From: Neospora caninum Liverpool
Lineage: Eukaryota > Apicomplexa > Conoidasida > Eucoccidiorida > Sarcocystidae
Length of the DNA: 64,000 nucleotides
NCBI RefSeq assembly: GCF_000208865.1
Contig: NC_018390.1
Location: 5,040,270 to 5,104,269 of the forward strand
Direction: 5' to 3'
Positions within the stretch are counted from its first letter, which is position 1; each line of letters begins with the position of its first letter. The notes under the pieces are model-generated. The model did no database searches. It saw only the letters and a program-made list of their open reading frames with translations, and had not been told where the DNA came from. Of the stretch, positions 49,142 to 61,881 are shown one piece after another. The position numbers were made by a program, and so were the translations under genes.

Positions 49142-50560
49142 CTCGACTTCTGCCGGGGCGTTACTCTCGCCGCCCCTCTCTGTCTCATTAATCCTTGCCT
49201 GTCTGTGTGTGAGTTTTTCTCAGTCCTCCTCTGTCTCATCTAGCACGCCTTCGTCTTTTTCTTGTTGAACGTTTCTCCCCTTCCGTACTCTGTGCCCCCT
49301 TCAGGTGTCTCGGTGTTTGTGTTCCCCGCTCTCCACTCTGGTTCGCGCTGTGTGTGCCTCTCGTGTCTCTCTTTTTTGTCTCTTTCTGTGTGCACGTCTC
49401 CATCTGATTTAGTCGCCTTCTCTGTTCGTCGCTCCTCTCTTCTCCGCGCCTTCTTCGCTTTCAGTCGACCTCGACATGTGGCGTCGCCGGGCAGTCGAGT
49501 AAACGAGTCACATGCGCAAAAAGCACAGATCAGAGACTTCCAGTGCCAAGTTCCATGCTCTAGGATACGCATGTAAAGACCTGCCTGCGAAGAAGAGTAC
49601 ACCATCTACGTAGGTATATGTTATAGATATGGGAAGATCATGCACTTACCAGAGACACGCACGATCGAGAAACCGTTTTCAAACGTTGCTCCGGAAGGCC
49701 TCATGAGGGTCGATGAGAAGGCAGCGTGTGGCAGCACGTATATTGCACAGCGTTCCCGCGGAAATCCCCGAGTGTTTGGACAGTGCAGACGCAGCAAGAT
49801 GCTGCTTCTTGATCTTCGGGTCTCTTGATCTGAATTCTTCAAAGCCTCGCCCTCGAGGTTCACAGAAGTCAGCTCAGGAGTAGCTGGCCGGAACCGCAGT
49901 CTCTGTTTCTCATAGGCATGCTAACACCCCCTCTCTCCACTTCTGGAAAAGAGAGGCGTGCGAGCACTCACACAAGTAGAAACCTAGCAACTATCCTCAG
50001 ACTGTCTGCCGAACTTAACAATGATCGTGGTCAGCGCAGAAGTTCTGCTGGCTGTCGGTGTATGTATTTGTCCTCTCTTGTCTCCGAAGAGATTCTCTGC
50101 TTCACTTTCTTCCTCCCTACGTTGCACCACTCTGTTTAGTCACTGTCGCTTCTCCATTTTGCTGGAAAACCGCGCTGCTGGGGGCCCCTCCACACACAAT
50201 CGCCTCGCCGTTCTGGTGTCTGGGCGGCTCACGTTTCCTTCAGAATCTCGGAAAAAGCAGCGCAGGGCTGCGCAACTATGCTCGCCGCTTCAAAGTGAGA
50301 GGAGTCTCAGATGTTTCCGGGGCTTTCCTGCCCCGGCCGCCGTCGATACATCTGCCGCTCTGTCCCGGTTTCCGTCTCGCTTCTGTTTTTTGGGGTAGGT
50401 TCTTCACTGCGCAAAGGAAACGGTCTCCGACCCCGCTCTCAGGACAGAGCCGTGCAGACGCGAGGGCTGCCGCATCAAAAAACGTTACGACCGAGACTCT
50501 CGATGCTCTGAAACGGAGCCCCCTGTAAGGTCCCGGGGAGTAGTATCTTTCCTCGCGCGC

Positions 50561-50588
50561 TATATATATATATATATATATATATATA
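50561..50588. repeat. (TA)n microsatellite
   Basis: A 28-base TA run in the intergenic region upstream of DDI1; a second, interrupted run follows at 50737-50774. Confidence 0.9.
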
Positions 50589-50731
50589 CGCAGATGGATA
50601 CTCAGATGTATTGGTGTACCCGCAAACAATTCCCTATATTCATATTGCAAAACAAAAGGTGTATTACTTCATTGGCTCCATGATCCAGCGGGGGCGATCT
50701 TCATCTTCGAGCCGCCTATATCCATGTATGT

Positions 50732-50773
<42 letters not shown>

Positions 50774-51339
50774 GCATGTGCATGGACGTCTACCGGATGT
50801 GCATAGGTGACATGCCACTCAGATAGACGTCTTGTGGGTTAAATCTCAACTCCGTTCCAGATTCAGTGTAACGGGCCCCCTCTGTGTGACGTCTGAGACA
50901 GCACAGAGAATTCCGGAGAAAAAGAGGAAGCACTCGACAGTTGCCGGTATCTCCGTTGAGACTCCCCTCGAGGCGACGCCCTCGAGGCTGTAAGACATCA
51001 GCTGCATCTCACTCTCTCTGCACTGAGAGACATGCTCTTTCTGTCCAGACTTGAACAGTTTCAAGGGGCGAAACTCCGCCGCTACGCATTGTGGCAGATG
51101 CTCCGAACCGTCCTTGCACCTTTCCCCTGTAAAAGCCCCGACGCCCGATCCGGAGAGAGACGCAGATCCCTTTCGGGGCAACAGATTGCATGGGGCGCGG
51201 GCGTGGAGCCTGCCGATGCTGCCCTACTTTTTCGCAGGTGGAACTCCGAGCAGAATCCAGATGCGCTTTACAAATGCATCTCGACACCCACGCAGACAAT
51301 CGATGTGCAGCAAAGTAAGCTGGGAAGCCAGAAATAGAT

Positions 51340-51595
51340 TGACGCATATATGCATGTGTCGATAAATATGCTGACGCATATATGCATGTGTCGATAAATA
51401 TGTTGACGCATATATGCATGTGTCGATAAAAATGTTGACGCATACATGCATGTGTCGATAAATATGTTGATGCATACATGCATGTGTCGATAAATATGTT
51501 GATGCATATATGCATGTGTCGATAAATATGTTGACGCATACATGCATGTGTCGATAAATATCTTGACGCATATATGCATGTGTCTGTAAATATAC
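51340..51595. repeat. 32-base minisatellite, eight copies
   Basis: Eight head-to-tail copies of a 32-base unit, starting TGACGCATATATGCATGTG. Units begin at 51340, 51372, 51404, 51436, 51468, 51500, 51532 and 51564. Copies differ at a few sites: TGACG or TGATG at the start, CATATATG or CATACATG in the core, and single changes in the AAATATG tail; the last copy is degraded. Each core holds a short palindrome around ATGCAT. Because 32 is not a multiple of three, a frame reads through with a 32-residue period, producing false repeated-peptide frames on the minus strand. Confidence 0.95.
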
Positions 51596-52971
51596 GCCCT
51601 TTGGAGGGAGCGGAGGCGGGAAAGCCAGGGCTACATTCTTGAGCGGAGATAATTGAGAAACTGCGAATGCATTTGGGATGGGCGTGGGAAAGGCAGCAAG
51701 GACCAGTGAAGAGGAAGTCACGCATTCGAGAGCCCCCAATCAGACGTATGTCTCCGCAGTTCGAAACCTCCGCTGAAAGAGGAAGAAATAGAGAGGAAGA
51801 AAGGCAGAAGCGGGTCTAAAGCTGGCGAGTTGCCAGGAACAGCCAGAGGACGTGCGAGTTCGAAGGCGTGGCAAAGAAGCACAGGGAAGAAAAGACGCTG
51901 AAGAGGAAGAAAAGACAAGAAAACGAGAGACCGGAGCAAAGAAAGGAAGAAAAGGTGTGCGTTTGGTCAGCCGCGCTCTTCGAAGACAAGACGAGGGCGA
52001 GAAAAGAGGGCAGAATTTGCAAGATTTCGGACGCGACAAAAACGCGCAACGTCGCAGGAAATGCCACTCCAGGGAAAAGGCGCAAGAAACCATCACAACC
52101 TTGTCGGGCAGTACGAAAGGACCGTTTTTCTCTTTTTCCCCGAATCTCTGCGTTTCTTGAAGACTCGTCTCTCTTCCCCTCCATGTCCTCTTTTTAGACA
52201 TCTCGCCTTTTCCTTTCACGGGAGCTCGGAATTTCTCCTCCAGCGCTCGCCAGCCCTCCGCCTTGTCGGTTGTCTTTCTTAGAATCAAACAAGGGCCAGC
52301 AAGGCAGAGGAAAGGAACGGCGAGAAGTCGAGCTCTTCGTCTCGTGTTTTCCATGCTTCCTTCTCTTCTCATCTCCACCTATACACACAAACACGTATAG
52401 ATGCGTGATTGTGTCTGTATCGCTAGATAGAGATTCTTACATCTAGACACAAAGACATCTGCCCACTGGACATTTACGCCGTTCTTCTCTTTGCGACACA
52501 CTCTCCCAAATAACACCGATTTCTTTTTTTCGCTGAGAACGGCGCAAATCCTGGAAGTCACAAGCTGCCCTCCACCGCTCTCGACCCCCCGTGACAAGCG
52601 CGGTGCTCGTGGGTTTTCTTGGAAGCGCCCCGCTGCTCTTTTTCGGTCCGCAAACACTCCCTCTCTTTCTCTTTCGCTATGTGTGTTGACATTTATCATC
52701 GTCCTACTATCTCGTCAGCTCTTCTTTCGTCTCGCCTCGTTTTGTGTTCCCTCGGTTCAGCTCCCCAGACTTTCCCCCATTCCCTCCTGGTCCGTCGCTC
52801 CTGTTCTCTCCGTACTTTGATGCGGGCAGTGACAAGTTTCCTCTTTCTTCGCGCTTCACAACCTTTTCCATCCTTCCCGTTTCCCTCTCTTCCTCGCAGT
52901 GAACGTTCTCCGTTCCCTTGGCGTTTTGTTGCCCCAGCCGGCCTTGCCACTCCAGCATTCTCTTCTCCAAG

Positions 52972-54146
52972 ATGCAGATCTCCATTGCTTCCGACGGTAC
53001 GCAGCGACTCGTGTTTTCTCTCGTATGGTGGGACACTCTGTCTTTGTCTTGCGTCTTTCGTCTGCTCTTTCGCGCGACTTGTTCTCGTCCAGCGTTTTCG
53101 GTCTCAACTTTCGTGTGCGTCGGACCCTGCACACTCCCCCGATGCAAAGCCCATTCAGCCCCGTACTTGCGCTTGAATACACGGAAAGACACATCCCTAC
53201 AGATAGAGATGCAAAAACGCAACTTTACAGCTTCGTCTCACGTTGTCTAGGAACATGCTGGGGGGCCGTCTACGCGTGCCCATCAGGGTAGGCAGCTGCA
53301 GGTCTTTTCCCGCCTATTCGCCATTCTCGTGATCCACCTGAGGATATATGTATATATATACATATATACATGGTTACGTGTACGTTGTATGTGTACGTTG
53401 GCATATGAATGCTCCGTGTACGTACATTGGGTCGACCACGAGCAGTTTTTTTTTTCAGACACTGGCACCGTCTTCTCGCTGGAAGTGAGCGAGGGGACAA
53501 CTCTCGACGCTCTCAAGGCGCTGATTGAGGCAGAGACGCAAATTCCTCCTGGCGAGCAACAGCTCCTCGTGGACATGAAGCCCATCAGGTGAGCTGCGCT
53601 TTTTAGACTTTCTAACACAAAAGCATCTGTCACTGTACATGCAATAAGAAGTCACATAAGCGTGCATTTAAACATATATACTCCTGTATACACACGTATG
53701 TATACAGCCACACACATACACATGGGTATGTATATAGTCAGGTATTTAAGCTTATGCATCGAGTCATGTATATAGATATGTCGATATACAGGCGTTTCTT
53801 CATGGATTTCTGGGCTCAGGCAGTCCTCCAAATGCGAACGCGTGTGTTTTTTCGCCACTGCGAAAAACACGACGCTCCAGAGAAAAGCGTCTGTGTCGAT
53901 ACACTTGCATGCGGGTGCCCTCTGCAGTGCCCAAGTGTCTCCGTGTAGGCATGTATGCAATAACAATAGCGACTGGTGCACTTAGAGACGAAGAAAAACA
54001 ATCATATATATGTATCAGCGGATCTCCATATATGAATATATATATATATATACGTGCCTGGTGGTAGGAGGCCTCGCAAGCATGTTTACCGAAAAAATGA
54101 AGCCGCTTTCCTATTCGTTTAAGCCGAAGACTCTCTATATGAATAC

Positions 54147-54179
<33 letters not shown>

Positions 54180-57100
54180 TATTCATATGGGTGCATGCTT
54201 GGACACTGGTATATGAGTGAAAACGCTTTCCCTGTCCGAGTGGCTTGTCCCATCTCTCCCAGCTGTGTTTTTTTTTCTTCTATTTTCAGCAGCAATGCTA
54301 CGACCATTGGCGCCGCGGGCATTCCAGATGGGAGTATGATCCTTGTTGTTCGTCGCCATGCACGGTCTGTCGCTGCTCCCGCTGCGTCTGGGCGCGACGC
54401 TGCAGGGCCCGGCTTGGGCTCCACGGGCGCGATCGCGCCTCCTGTCTCCGGGGCAACCGGAGGGAGGCGACAAGCTGGGTCGACTGGCGCACGGCGGGAG
54501 CAGCAAAGTCTGCAGTCGCTCTTTGACTTTTCGAGTACGCGTTGATTCAGAGAAGAGCTCCAGGGCGAGCAGAAACCAGCCAGGATACACCGTGAAGTTT
54601 CAGAGGAAAGAAGGGAATGCGACAAAGTTTATGATGGATGAGGAGACGCAGGGGCGTTTCTTTCTCTGCCTGTGCCGTTGGTTTTGCACCTCGGAAAATC
54701 TTTCTTTCGCGCTGTCTTTTCCGATTTCTCCCTTTTTCCTGGACGTTTCCGGTCTCTCTTCCACCCCCGCGTTTCTTCACCCTCTTCTCTCCTTTGTGGG
54801 GCCCTCCTCTCGTAGTGCGCCTTCCTTTTCTCTTCTTCGCCTGGTCTTCCGCCTGACCCTCACTGTCTCCGTCCTTCCTCTCTCCCGTTCTTTCGCCTGT
54901 CTGTTTTCTCTGTCTTCACTTCTCACCTCTGTCGGGTCCTTTCACCTCCTCGCGGTTGTGTGCTACCTTTCCGTGGCCCCTCTGATTTGCTGCGGCTGCG
55001 CAGACATTGTTGTGAAGGACGGGCGCGCAAAGACGCACGCCCAGCAGCGCGACACCACTCCGCGGCCGTCGCGTGCTCCAGCGGACGAGGCCTCTTCGGG
55101 GGCGCCCGCCGCAGGCAGCGAGCGAACGGCTTCTCTCTCCGACGAAGAGTACCTCAAGCAACAGGCTCAGACACTCATCAACGTCTGCACGACTCAAGAG
55201 GCGACTCTCGGCGTCTTGGCCCTCGAAAACCCCCCCCTCGGCGACGTGCTGCGAGAGGCAGTGCAGGAAGCCAAAGAAGGCCACGGCAAGAACGACAGTT
55301 TCGACAAACTCGTGGAGCACTTGAGGAAACAGCTGGACGAACGGAGAAAGGTGAGGCCCGACGAAAGCCAAGAACAGAGACAGGAAGCAGATCGCGAGAG
55401 AACCAAACCAAGAGAGGAAGAGAGAGATGAAGACGGGCCTCGTTTGGCGCCTCACGTGTGAGAAACGCCGAGCGACCATTCCTGTTTTTCTGTTTTGCCC
55501 GTCGATCTGGTGCGCCCTTCCTTGTGGCTGCTCTATCTCTCCAGCGTCTCCACTTTCGCTTTCCTGTGTCTCGCTGGGCTCTGTTTTGCACCTGCTTCCC
55601 TCCCGGCTTTTTGTCTTCTCGGTCGCCTGCGTCTCCAGGCGGAAGAGTCCCGACTGCAACAACTGAACGCTGCGCTGGCAGACCCCCTTTCGGCGGCGGC
55701 TCAGGAGTTCATGATGAAGGAGATCCGCGAGAAGCAGGTCGAAGACAACTACCTTCTCGCGCAGGAGCATCTGCCAGAGGCGTTCGGCTCCGTGTACATG
55801 CTCTTCATCGACATTGAAGTGAACGGAGTGCCCATCAAAGCCTTCGTGGACAGCGGCGCTCAGAGCACCTTCATGTCTTACACGTGCGCGGAGAAATGCA
55901 GCCTCCTGCGTCTGATGGACACGCGATACCGCGGGGTGGCTCAAGGCGTGGGGAAGACGGAAATTGTCGGGAAAATCCACTTGGCCACGCTCAAGATCGG
56001 CCAGCGATTCTTCCCTTCCAGCTTCACGGTCCTCCAGGACAACAAAGTCGAATTCCTCTTTGGGCTCGATCTTCTGCGGCGGTACCAGTGTTGCATCGAC
56101 CTGAAGAAAAACGTTCTGCGCATCGACGGTGAGTTGCGTGAGAGAAGAAAGGTTTTCAGAAATGGAGGGCTAGGGGTCTCCACGCTTTTGCCTTGACTCT
56201 AGAGACGGTTACTGAACCTCGACAGGTGCCTCGAGCCAGACAAACGACGGCGGGGCTGTGCGCGGGGCGGCGAGGGAGGCAGAGAAGCCGGCAAGGCTGG
56301 GACAGATACGCACGGCAGGCGACGTGGAGAAGGGAGCACGAAAACCGAGGAAGAAGACGGAGAGACGCAGTGACGGCGGTTTAAAGTGACGCGAGTTTGC
56401 ACGCTGGTTCTACACAGAAGCCTGTCTTCTTTCAGACGACGAAATCCCGTTCTTGAGTGAAAAAGACATCACCAAGGGCATGTTCGGCCGGGCCGATACA
56501 CCCAACAGCCTCGGCTCTCCAACCGCAACCTCCGCAGGCGAAGACAAGAAAATGGACGTTGATCCTTCCGCTTCCTCGTCTTCTTCCGCTTCCTCGTCTT
56601 CTTCCGCTTCCTCGTCTTCTTCCGCTTCCTCGTTTTCTTCCTCTTTGCCGTCTTCTGGGCCTCTGAGACAGCAGAGTACAACCAGCATGGATCCGCAAGT
56701 CGAAGCCAAGGTGCAGCAGTGAGTGGGCAGAAAAAGAAAGGAAGTGGATCTGAGGCGAAATGGGGAAGATCAAAAGGTGTGACAGGACCACCGGAGGAAT
56801 CCTTCCCGTCGTTTTCTCTTCGAGAGATGTCTGTGTTTTCTGGTTTTTTGAAGCGTCGCCCCTGTTTCCCTTTTTTCTGTGCTTTTCTCTCTTGCGGCCG
56901 GTCTTTTTGCCTAGGGTTTTCTCTTTGCCCTCGTCTCGCCTGTTTAGTGGGGATGCTCTGTCGGTACTCTTACTCTGCTTATGCAGTCCTCCAGCAAGTC
57001 GGTTCTTTTTCAGCCGCTGTTCCTTCTCTCTTGCCAAGTTCGTCCTTCTCAGCTTCGTGCAGCTTGCGCACTTTGCTTGTTTTCCTGTCTTGACTTTCTT

Positions 57101-57302
57101 TCGGCTGCTTCCCGCTGCCCGTCCGCCTCGTCCATTTTCTCCCAGAACGCATCTTGCTTTTTGCGTTTTTGTCAGACTCGTGGACCTCGGTTTCCTCCGC
57201 ACAGACGCTGTGGACGCTCTGTCCATGGCCGGCGGAAACGTCGAGGATGCCGCCGCTTTCCTGTTCAACCAGCAACAACGAATCCAAGGAAATCTTTCTT
57301 AA
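52972..57302 (+). CDS. DDI1: DDI1: UBL-UBA shuttle with retropepsin-like aspartyl protease
   Basis: Ddi1 carries ubiquitinated cargo to the proteasome and is itself an aspartyl protease. Seven exons: 52972-52996, 53459-53588, 54290-54534, 55004-55350, 55639-56128, 56436-56718, 57176-57302; 1647 coding bases, 548 residues, all phases consistent. Order: UBL at 1-75 (MQISIASD..TGTVFSLEV, GIPDGSMILVV), a Pro/Ala/Gly linker, DFSNIVV, helical domain (about 165-290), retropepsin-like domain (about 295-420) with the catalytic motif FVDSGAQST (Asp near 320), FLFGLDLLRRYQCCIDLKKN, then a Ser/Ala tract and a C-terminal UBA at about 508-548 (LVDLGFLRTDAVDALSMAGG). The 25-base first exon is supported by phase, the GTACGC donor and the ubiquitin-like start. 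The Ser/Ala tract is encoded by an 18-base tandem repeat. The full yeast-like UBL + protease + UBA order is present, unlike human DDI1/2, which lack a canonical UBA. Confidence 0.97.
54150..54177. repeat. (TA)n microsatellite in DDI1 intron 2
   Basis: A 28-base AT dinucleotide run about 110 bases upstream of the DDI1 exon 3 acceptor. A shorter run lies at 54036-54051 in the same intron. Confidence 0.9.
56566..56632 (+). repeat. 18-base tandem repeat encoding Ser/Ala tract in DDI1
   Basis: About 3.7 perfect copies of TTCCGCTTCCTCGTCTTC inside DDI1 exon 6, between the protease and UBA domains. In frame it encodes a serine-rich tract with one alanine per six residues. Its antisense reads as an Arg/Lys repeat frame, which is not a gene. 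Confidence 0.95.
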
Positions 57303-60300
57303 ACGCAAAACTGCACTCCTCGATCCGCTTGGACCTACTTACATATCCCCGTATGTCAAACCGGATGTACACAAGAGTGGGGGAGTTGTATACATGTGTC
57401 TACACTTTACTGTGTTTCGGCACAAATGACCCGTATCCCCGCGTGTGTGTCCGGCCAGTAAACATACACGTCGACATCTGTATGCTTACTGAATCTACGG
57501 ATAGATATGTATATTTGCACGTCATTGTTGATATTGGGTTCGGATCCGGCGTTTCGCGAAGACGTCTCATTTCCAGGCATTTACTCCTTCCCAGGCAACA
57601 ATGCATTTTCAAAAGGAAGTAGAAACACCCGCTTCAGCATCGAGATCTCTGAGGAAGGCCCATCTGATACAAGCAATGTGTGCGTATATGCATGCATGTT
57701 TATATGCGTGTGCTGTATGTAGTCAGGTATCTGTGTAGGTGTAGGCGAGTTGTTTTTTTTCAAAACCTTCCGGAAAACGAGGTTGAGTTTTGCTCGCGAT
57801 TCTTCGCGTGTACCTCCGCATTCCAAACAGAGGGCAGCGTTCTTGATGTATGTGTACACATCTGCATTAAGCGGACGCATATGCGTTCGCGTGTGGCCGT
57901 TGCTTTGTTTTGTGATCCTGTTTTCCCGGACACATGTTGCATATCTGGCGAAACTTGTTCAGGCAGGGAAGGTTGTTGGGCTTGAGTTGCTCTTTTAAAG
58001 AAACACGGGTGTCGCTTTTCGAGTGTGTGTGTCCATTCTAATCATCGATACGCCAGTTGTGGTCTTCAAAGAGATGACGCACCTGCGAACAGTTGACACA
58101 GGGTCAGCTGGAATGCTCTCTGTACCGCTGGGCTGTGACGAACGCAGATAACGGCCAGCGGGAAACTTTGCTCCGAATAAAGAAATCTCGGAGATGTATA
58201 CTAGCAGTAGCGGTGGCGGCATGTACATTTCGCACCCCCCCTCCACGTGGAACTTGCATTCTCTCGATATCACGCTGGAATCACAGTTGCTAATGACTCA
58301 CGAACAGACAGGTGGGAGGATTGTGCACGTGAGAGACACTAGTGGAAACTCTGGAGACCTTTCACTTTCGCGAGTCTCTCATAACACAAGTGACGACTGT
58401 TTTTGCGCGTGGCGCTTTGTGCGCGACTCACGATTCACACACCGAACCCGGCTGGCGGTGCCTTGAGGAAATCCCGTTTCCGGCATCTTGCTTGTTGCGG
58501 GTCATGGAATACTGCGTTTTTGTTGGGACCACCTGGCTGTTCAAGGCTCGTTTCTCTCCCTTCCAGACACACATTTTTTGATCAAAGCGCGACTGAACGG
58601 TTCGCGCCTTCTGGCAGGCTGCCAACTTTTTCGTGTTCAGTTTCAACAGCAAGGACTACGGAGCGGTGATGTTTTGTCTCTTGTGCTCTACCGTCCTTCG
58701 CAAAGCAATTCGGTTCTTCGTCCCTACAGAGCGGTTCACGGAAAAATTCACCGAACCCGTTGTCGCAAGCTAGCAGGGCACAGTCCCCAGGCCAGAGCTG
58801 GCAGGGGGGTGCTACGAAAAGCATTGGGGGTTAAATCCGCTCATCGATGTGAAGTAGTGAGCAAAGGAACCCTTTCCACCCCTCCAGAAACGATTCACCC
58901 GTCTTTTTCTCCAACGTTCACCCTGGACTGCGTCGCACCGGCGGTCATTTTGGTCGGCAGCATCCCAACAGGGGGGGAGTGGACCGTGGCCGGGTCCCTC
59001 GGCAAGACGCAACTTCAGAGGCCAGCACTTCGAGCTGCAAAGTCGTTTCCTCTGGGAACAGTGGTCCTATTTAAACCGGCATGCACTCATAGAATAACTT
59101 CTTTCTGCTCTCACGTTTCTGCCTCGAGGACATGCTGGTGGAGGGTCACCTCACAGTTCGCCCCGCCACGGCTACATACGACGGCATCGCTCGAATGAGC
59201 AGCTGGGCACACTCGTCGAGTGGGAACCACCGTTGTGGATCATCCGCTGCTATCTTTTTTCGTTGCGAGAACGCGTTGCGTTTCGTGCGGTTGCCGCTCG
59301 GACGAGAGTAAGGTGAAACACGAGATGCCGCAGCACACGGTAACACTGGACAAAGAGAAACGTCAATGGCGAAACGAATTAGCACGCACACCACGTACTT
59401 TCCCGTTCCGGAAGCAACGGCTACAATGTTACCTCTACTTGCTGTCCGCGTCTTTGTACGAATTTTGTCTTGCCTAGAGACATGAAGGCTGTACTCGGAT
59501 CCCGACGCGAAAAAGCTCCTTCCCCTAGCTTGCTTGCTAATCTCAAAATGCATCTGGCCTCTGGACCCTGCGTGCTAGACTCATGAGTCAACCCCGAAAC
59601 TCTCTGGTTGGCGGCCTTCTTGACTTTAAAGTGCGTCTCTTCATGCCTTCATCAGCCTGTTGCCATCTACGCACTTGTCGATTGCATTGATTTCGTGTGC
59701 CCCCTCGCTGAACATTCGGTGCTGCGGAGTCGCGAGAAATTTCACTGCGTGCCTCTAGATTCTGTGAAGGGCAAATATCTCTTCAGTTGGTGGTGGCTAC
59801 AGCTACCTCGCCCAGGACACCAGAGAAGGGTGAAGCAGCAGTTGATGCTTCGTCTTCAACTCCGGTCCCGTGCTACTGTCGGCCGACAGAACGCACCGAC
59901 CCGTCACCTAGGCCTTTTAGACTGGAATATTGATAAGGCTGCTTGCTAAGTGGTGTGTCAGCCCTCCGGATTACGATCGAGGCGTCGTAGCGAGCCACAT
60001 GCCAGCAAAGAGACCAGCCGCGAGTGGGTCAGACGTGATCGTCTGGGCATTCGGTGAGACGGGGAGCACAGGCTTACAACGACGTGTAAGCTCCAACAGA
60101 GATGGATTCTGTGGAACCTCATCATTGTGCAGCACGCACCCCGACAGCAGGGTGTTGATGGAACGTCTGTTGTGATTGCCAGGCAAGACAGATATCCTGC
60201 GTACTAGCCCACGCACCTTTTTCGAAAGATCTAGTATAGAGCTGCAAACTTGGGTGTGACGCTTTGCAGCACCGCATTCCCCTGTTGACATGCTCACTAC

Positions 60301-61881
60301 AAAAAGAGAGGGATTACTAGCCCCATCTAGATGTTGAAAGGCGACAAATATATGAAGATGCCACTGCTTGTTGTAGGACTGTTACAGTGCGACTGAGAGT
60401 CGCGGCACGCTCGCTGGCGGAGGGCAGACCGATGGAAATGAACTTTGAATAGGCGCTGCGAGGCGTTCCATAGAGTCCCGAAGACGACGGGGTCATCCCT
60501 GACGTGGAAGGATGAACATTGGCGCTAGCTTCTTTCAGTCAACTGGCACTTTTTCCCATTATTTCGCACATTTCTCGCCGGCAACAATTTGACTGCTGCT
60601 GCGTTGGTCAACACTCTCGCCCGCCGGGGTAAGGAACCCGTTGCTCGTGCAACGGCGTGCTAGTGACCCCCCCTCCCCCCCAGCCACAGTATCCTTAACC
60701 TAAATGGGCACGGAAAAGCCGTGTGCGTGCGGACCCAGGTAACGGATGCACCGGGCCCAGAGTTTGCAGCCTTGAGTCCCCCCATGTTTGCTCCGTACGC
60801 AGCAGACGGTTTCGAGTGAGGTTGGAACATAGCGGCGGAATCCTTTCGAAACATTGAAAACATTGGGCGCGTTCTGACGCGATATTTTTTTGGTGTACCC
60901 GCTGTCGTCGGTCACCATCCGGCTCCTTCATTTACTTCACGCTCCCTGAGAAGGACCATGCGGCCCTGCCATTGTGCCTCACCGGGAGAATCTTGTTGTG
61001 TTCCTTCCATGCGAAGCTCGCGACGCACTGCGAGTAAAAGCAACAGGGGATGAGAGTGAATCTATTCGATTACAGTTTTTTCCTTCTGTTTCCCAGGAGA
61101 TAGGAAAAAGCATATACGGCGGGGTCGACGGCACTCTGCTGCGGCCACTTTGCCGACCCGCTCCTGCGCTCTCGTCGTAACTCGAGATTGCCTGAGAACA
61201 GTGAAGAAAGCCCAGCGAGGCTCAAAGAGACCTTGAAACCACAAGACATGTTCAAGGACAAGAATACGTGGGCAGGAAAATGGTCGAGACGGTTTAAAGA
61301 CGACTGTTGGGGATAACAAAGTAACACGGGACCGGCCGAACGGCAGCCAGCATCGGCCGGCATATGCGTTCCCTTTTAGCACAGGTGACAAGGGTTTTTT
61401 TCGGGACTGCTTCAGTGCATACACCCGCAGTCGCTCTCTGAAACAAGTCCTGCTTGGTGTCCCGGCTGAAGGACAGAAGCAGACTGATTCTCGGGGTACC
61501 TTCCCCGACTCTTACCTGCCTAGTTCGCTGCATCTCGTCAACACCCGTCCTTGTTTTGCTTCCGTCTCTTCAGCGCTCCCTCATGGCACCCTGCCTCAGC
61601 TTCACTTCTTACTTGTTTAGTTGCGGTCGTCTTTACGTGTCCTCCCTTATCTCTTCTTTCGAGTTTCAGCCAGGGGTTTTCTTTGCTGTTCTTTGTACAC
61701 GTACTCTGTCGTTTCCCACTTGACGCTTTCTATTTGTCCCCTGGTGTTCTTCTAATTCGATTCGGGTCCAGCACCAAATCGTTGTTTTCTGCCGCACACT
61801 CTGAGGCTGTTCCAAGGACGCTGTACTGCCGGCCGAACCCAATGTTTCTTCCGCTCGCTGGTGAATGCTTGGTACAACAAA
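57303..61881. other. Intergenic region, no gene supported
   Basis: 4.6 kb between the DDI1 stop and the next supported start codon. It should include the DDI1 3' UTR and the promoter and 5' UTR of the downstream gene. GC content drops and no frame above 240 codons occurs. The 236-codon plus frame (58488-59198) has no motif, no splice-consistent neighbour and no compositional signature of coding sequence. I see no repeat array or structured RNA. Confidence 0.5.

Larger units (their letters stand above)
48114..52971. other. Divergent intergenic region between Nup85-like gene and DDI1
   Basis: 4.9 kb between two divergent start codons, presumably both promoters and 5' UTRs. It holds a purine-rich stretch (about 48,540-48,720), three GCATGC sextamers within 222 bases (48920-49141), (TA)n tracts at 50561-50588 and 50737-50774, and a 32-base minisatellite. 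The minus-strand frames of 171-239 codons over 51,009-51,739 are artefacts of that minisatellite. No protein gene or structured RNA is supported. Confidence 0.5.

Noticed and set aside
51340..51595. Possible CRISPR-like array
   Set aside because: Copies are directly adjacent with no unique spacers and no cas genes; the genome is eukaryotic.
51009..51739. Minus-strand frames encoding a 32-residue repeated His/Tyr/Ile-rich peptide
   Set aside because: Produced by reading the 32-base minisatellite in any frame; no coding flank or domain.
56469..56681. Minus-strand Lys/Arg-Thr repeat frame
   Set aside because: Antisense of the DDI1 Ser/Ala tandem repeat.
58488..59198. 236-codon plus-strand frame
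   Set aside because: No motif, low coding character, isolated in an AT-richer intergenic region.
61861..61881. Earlier GTG start for the right-edge membrane protein
   Set aside because: The first ATG in frame is 61882 with a strong context; a GTG start is not expected in this organism.
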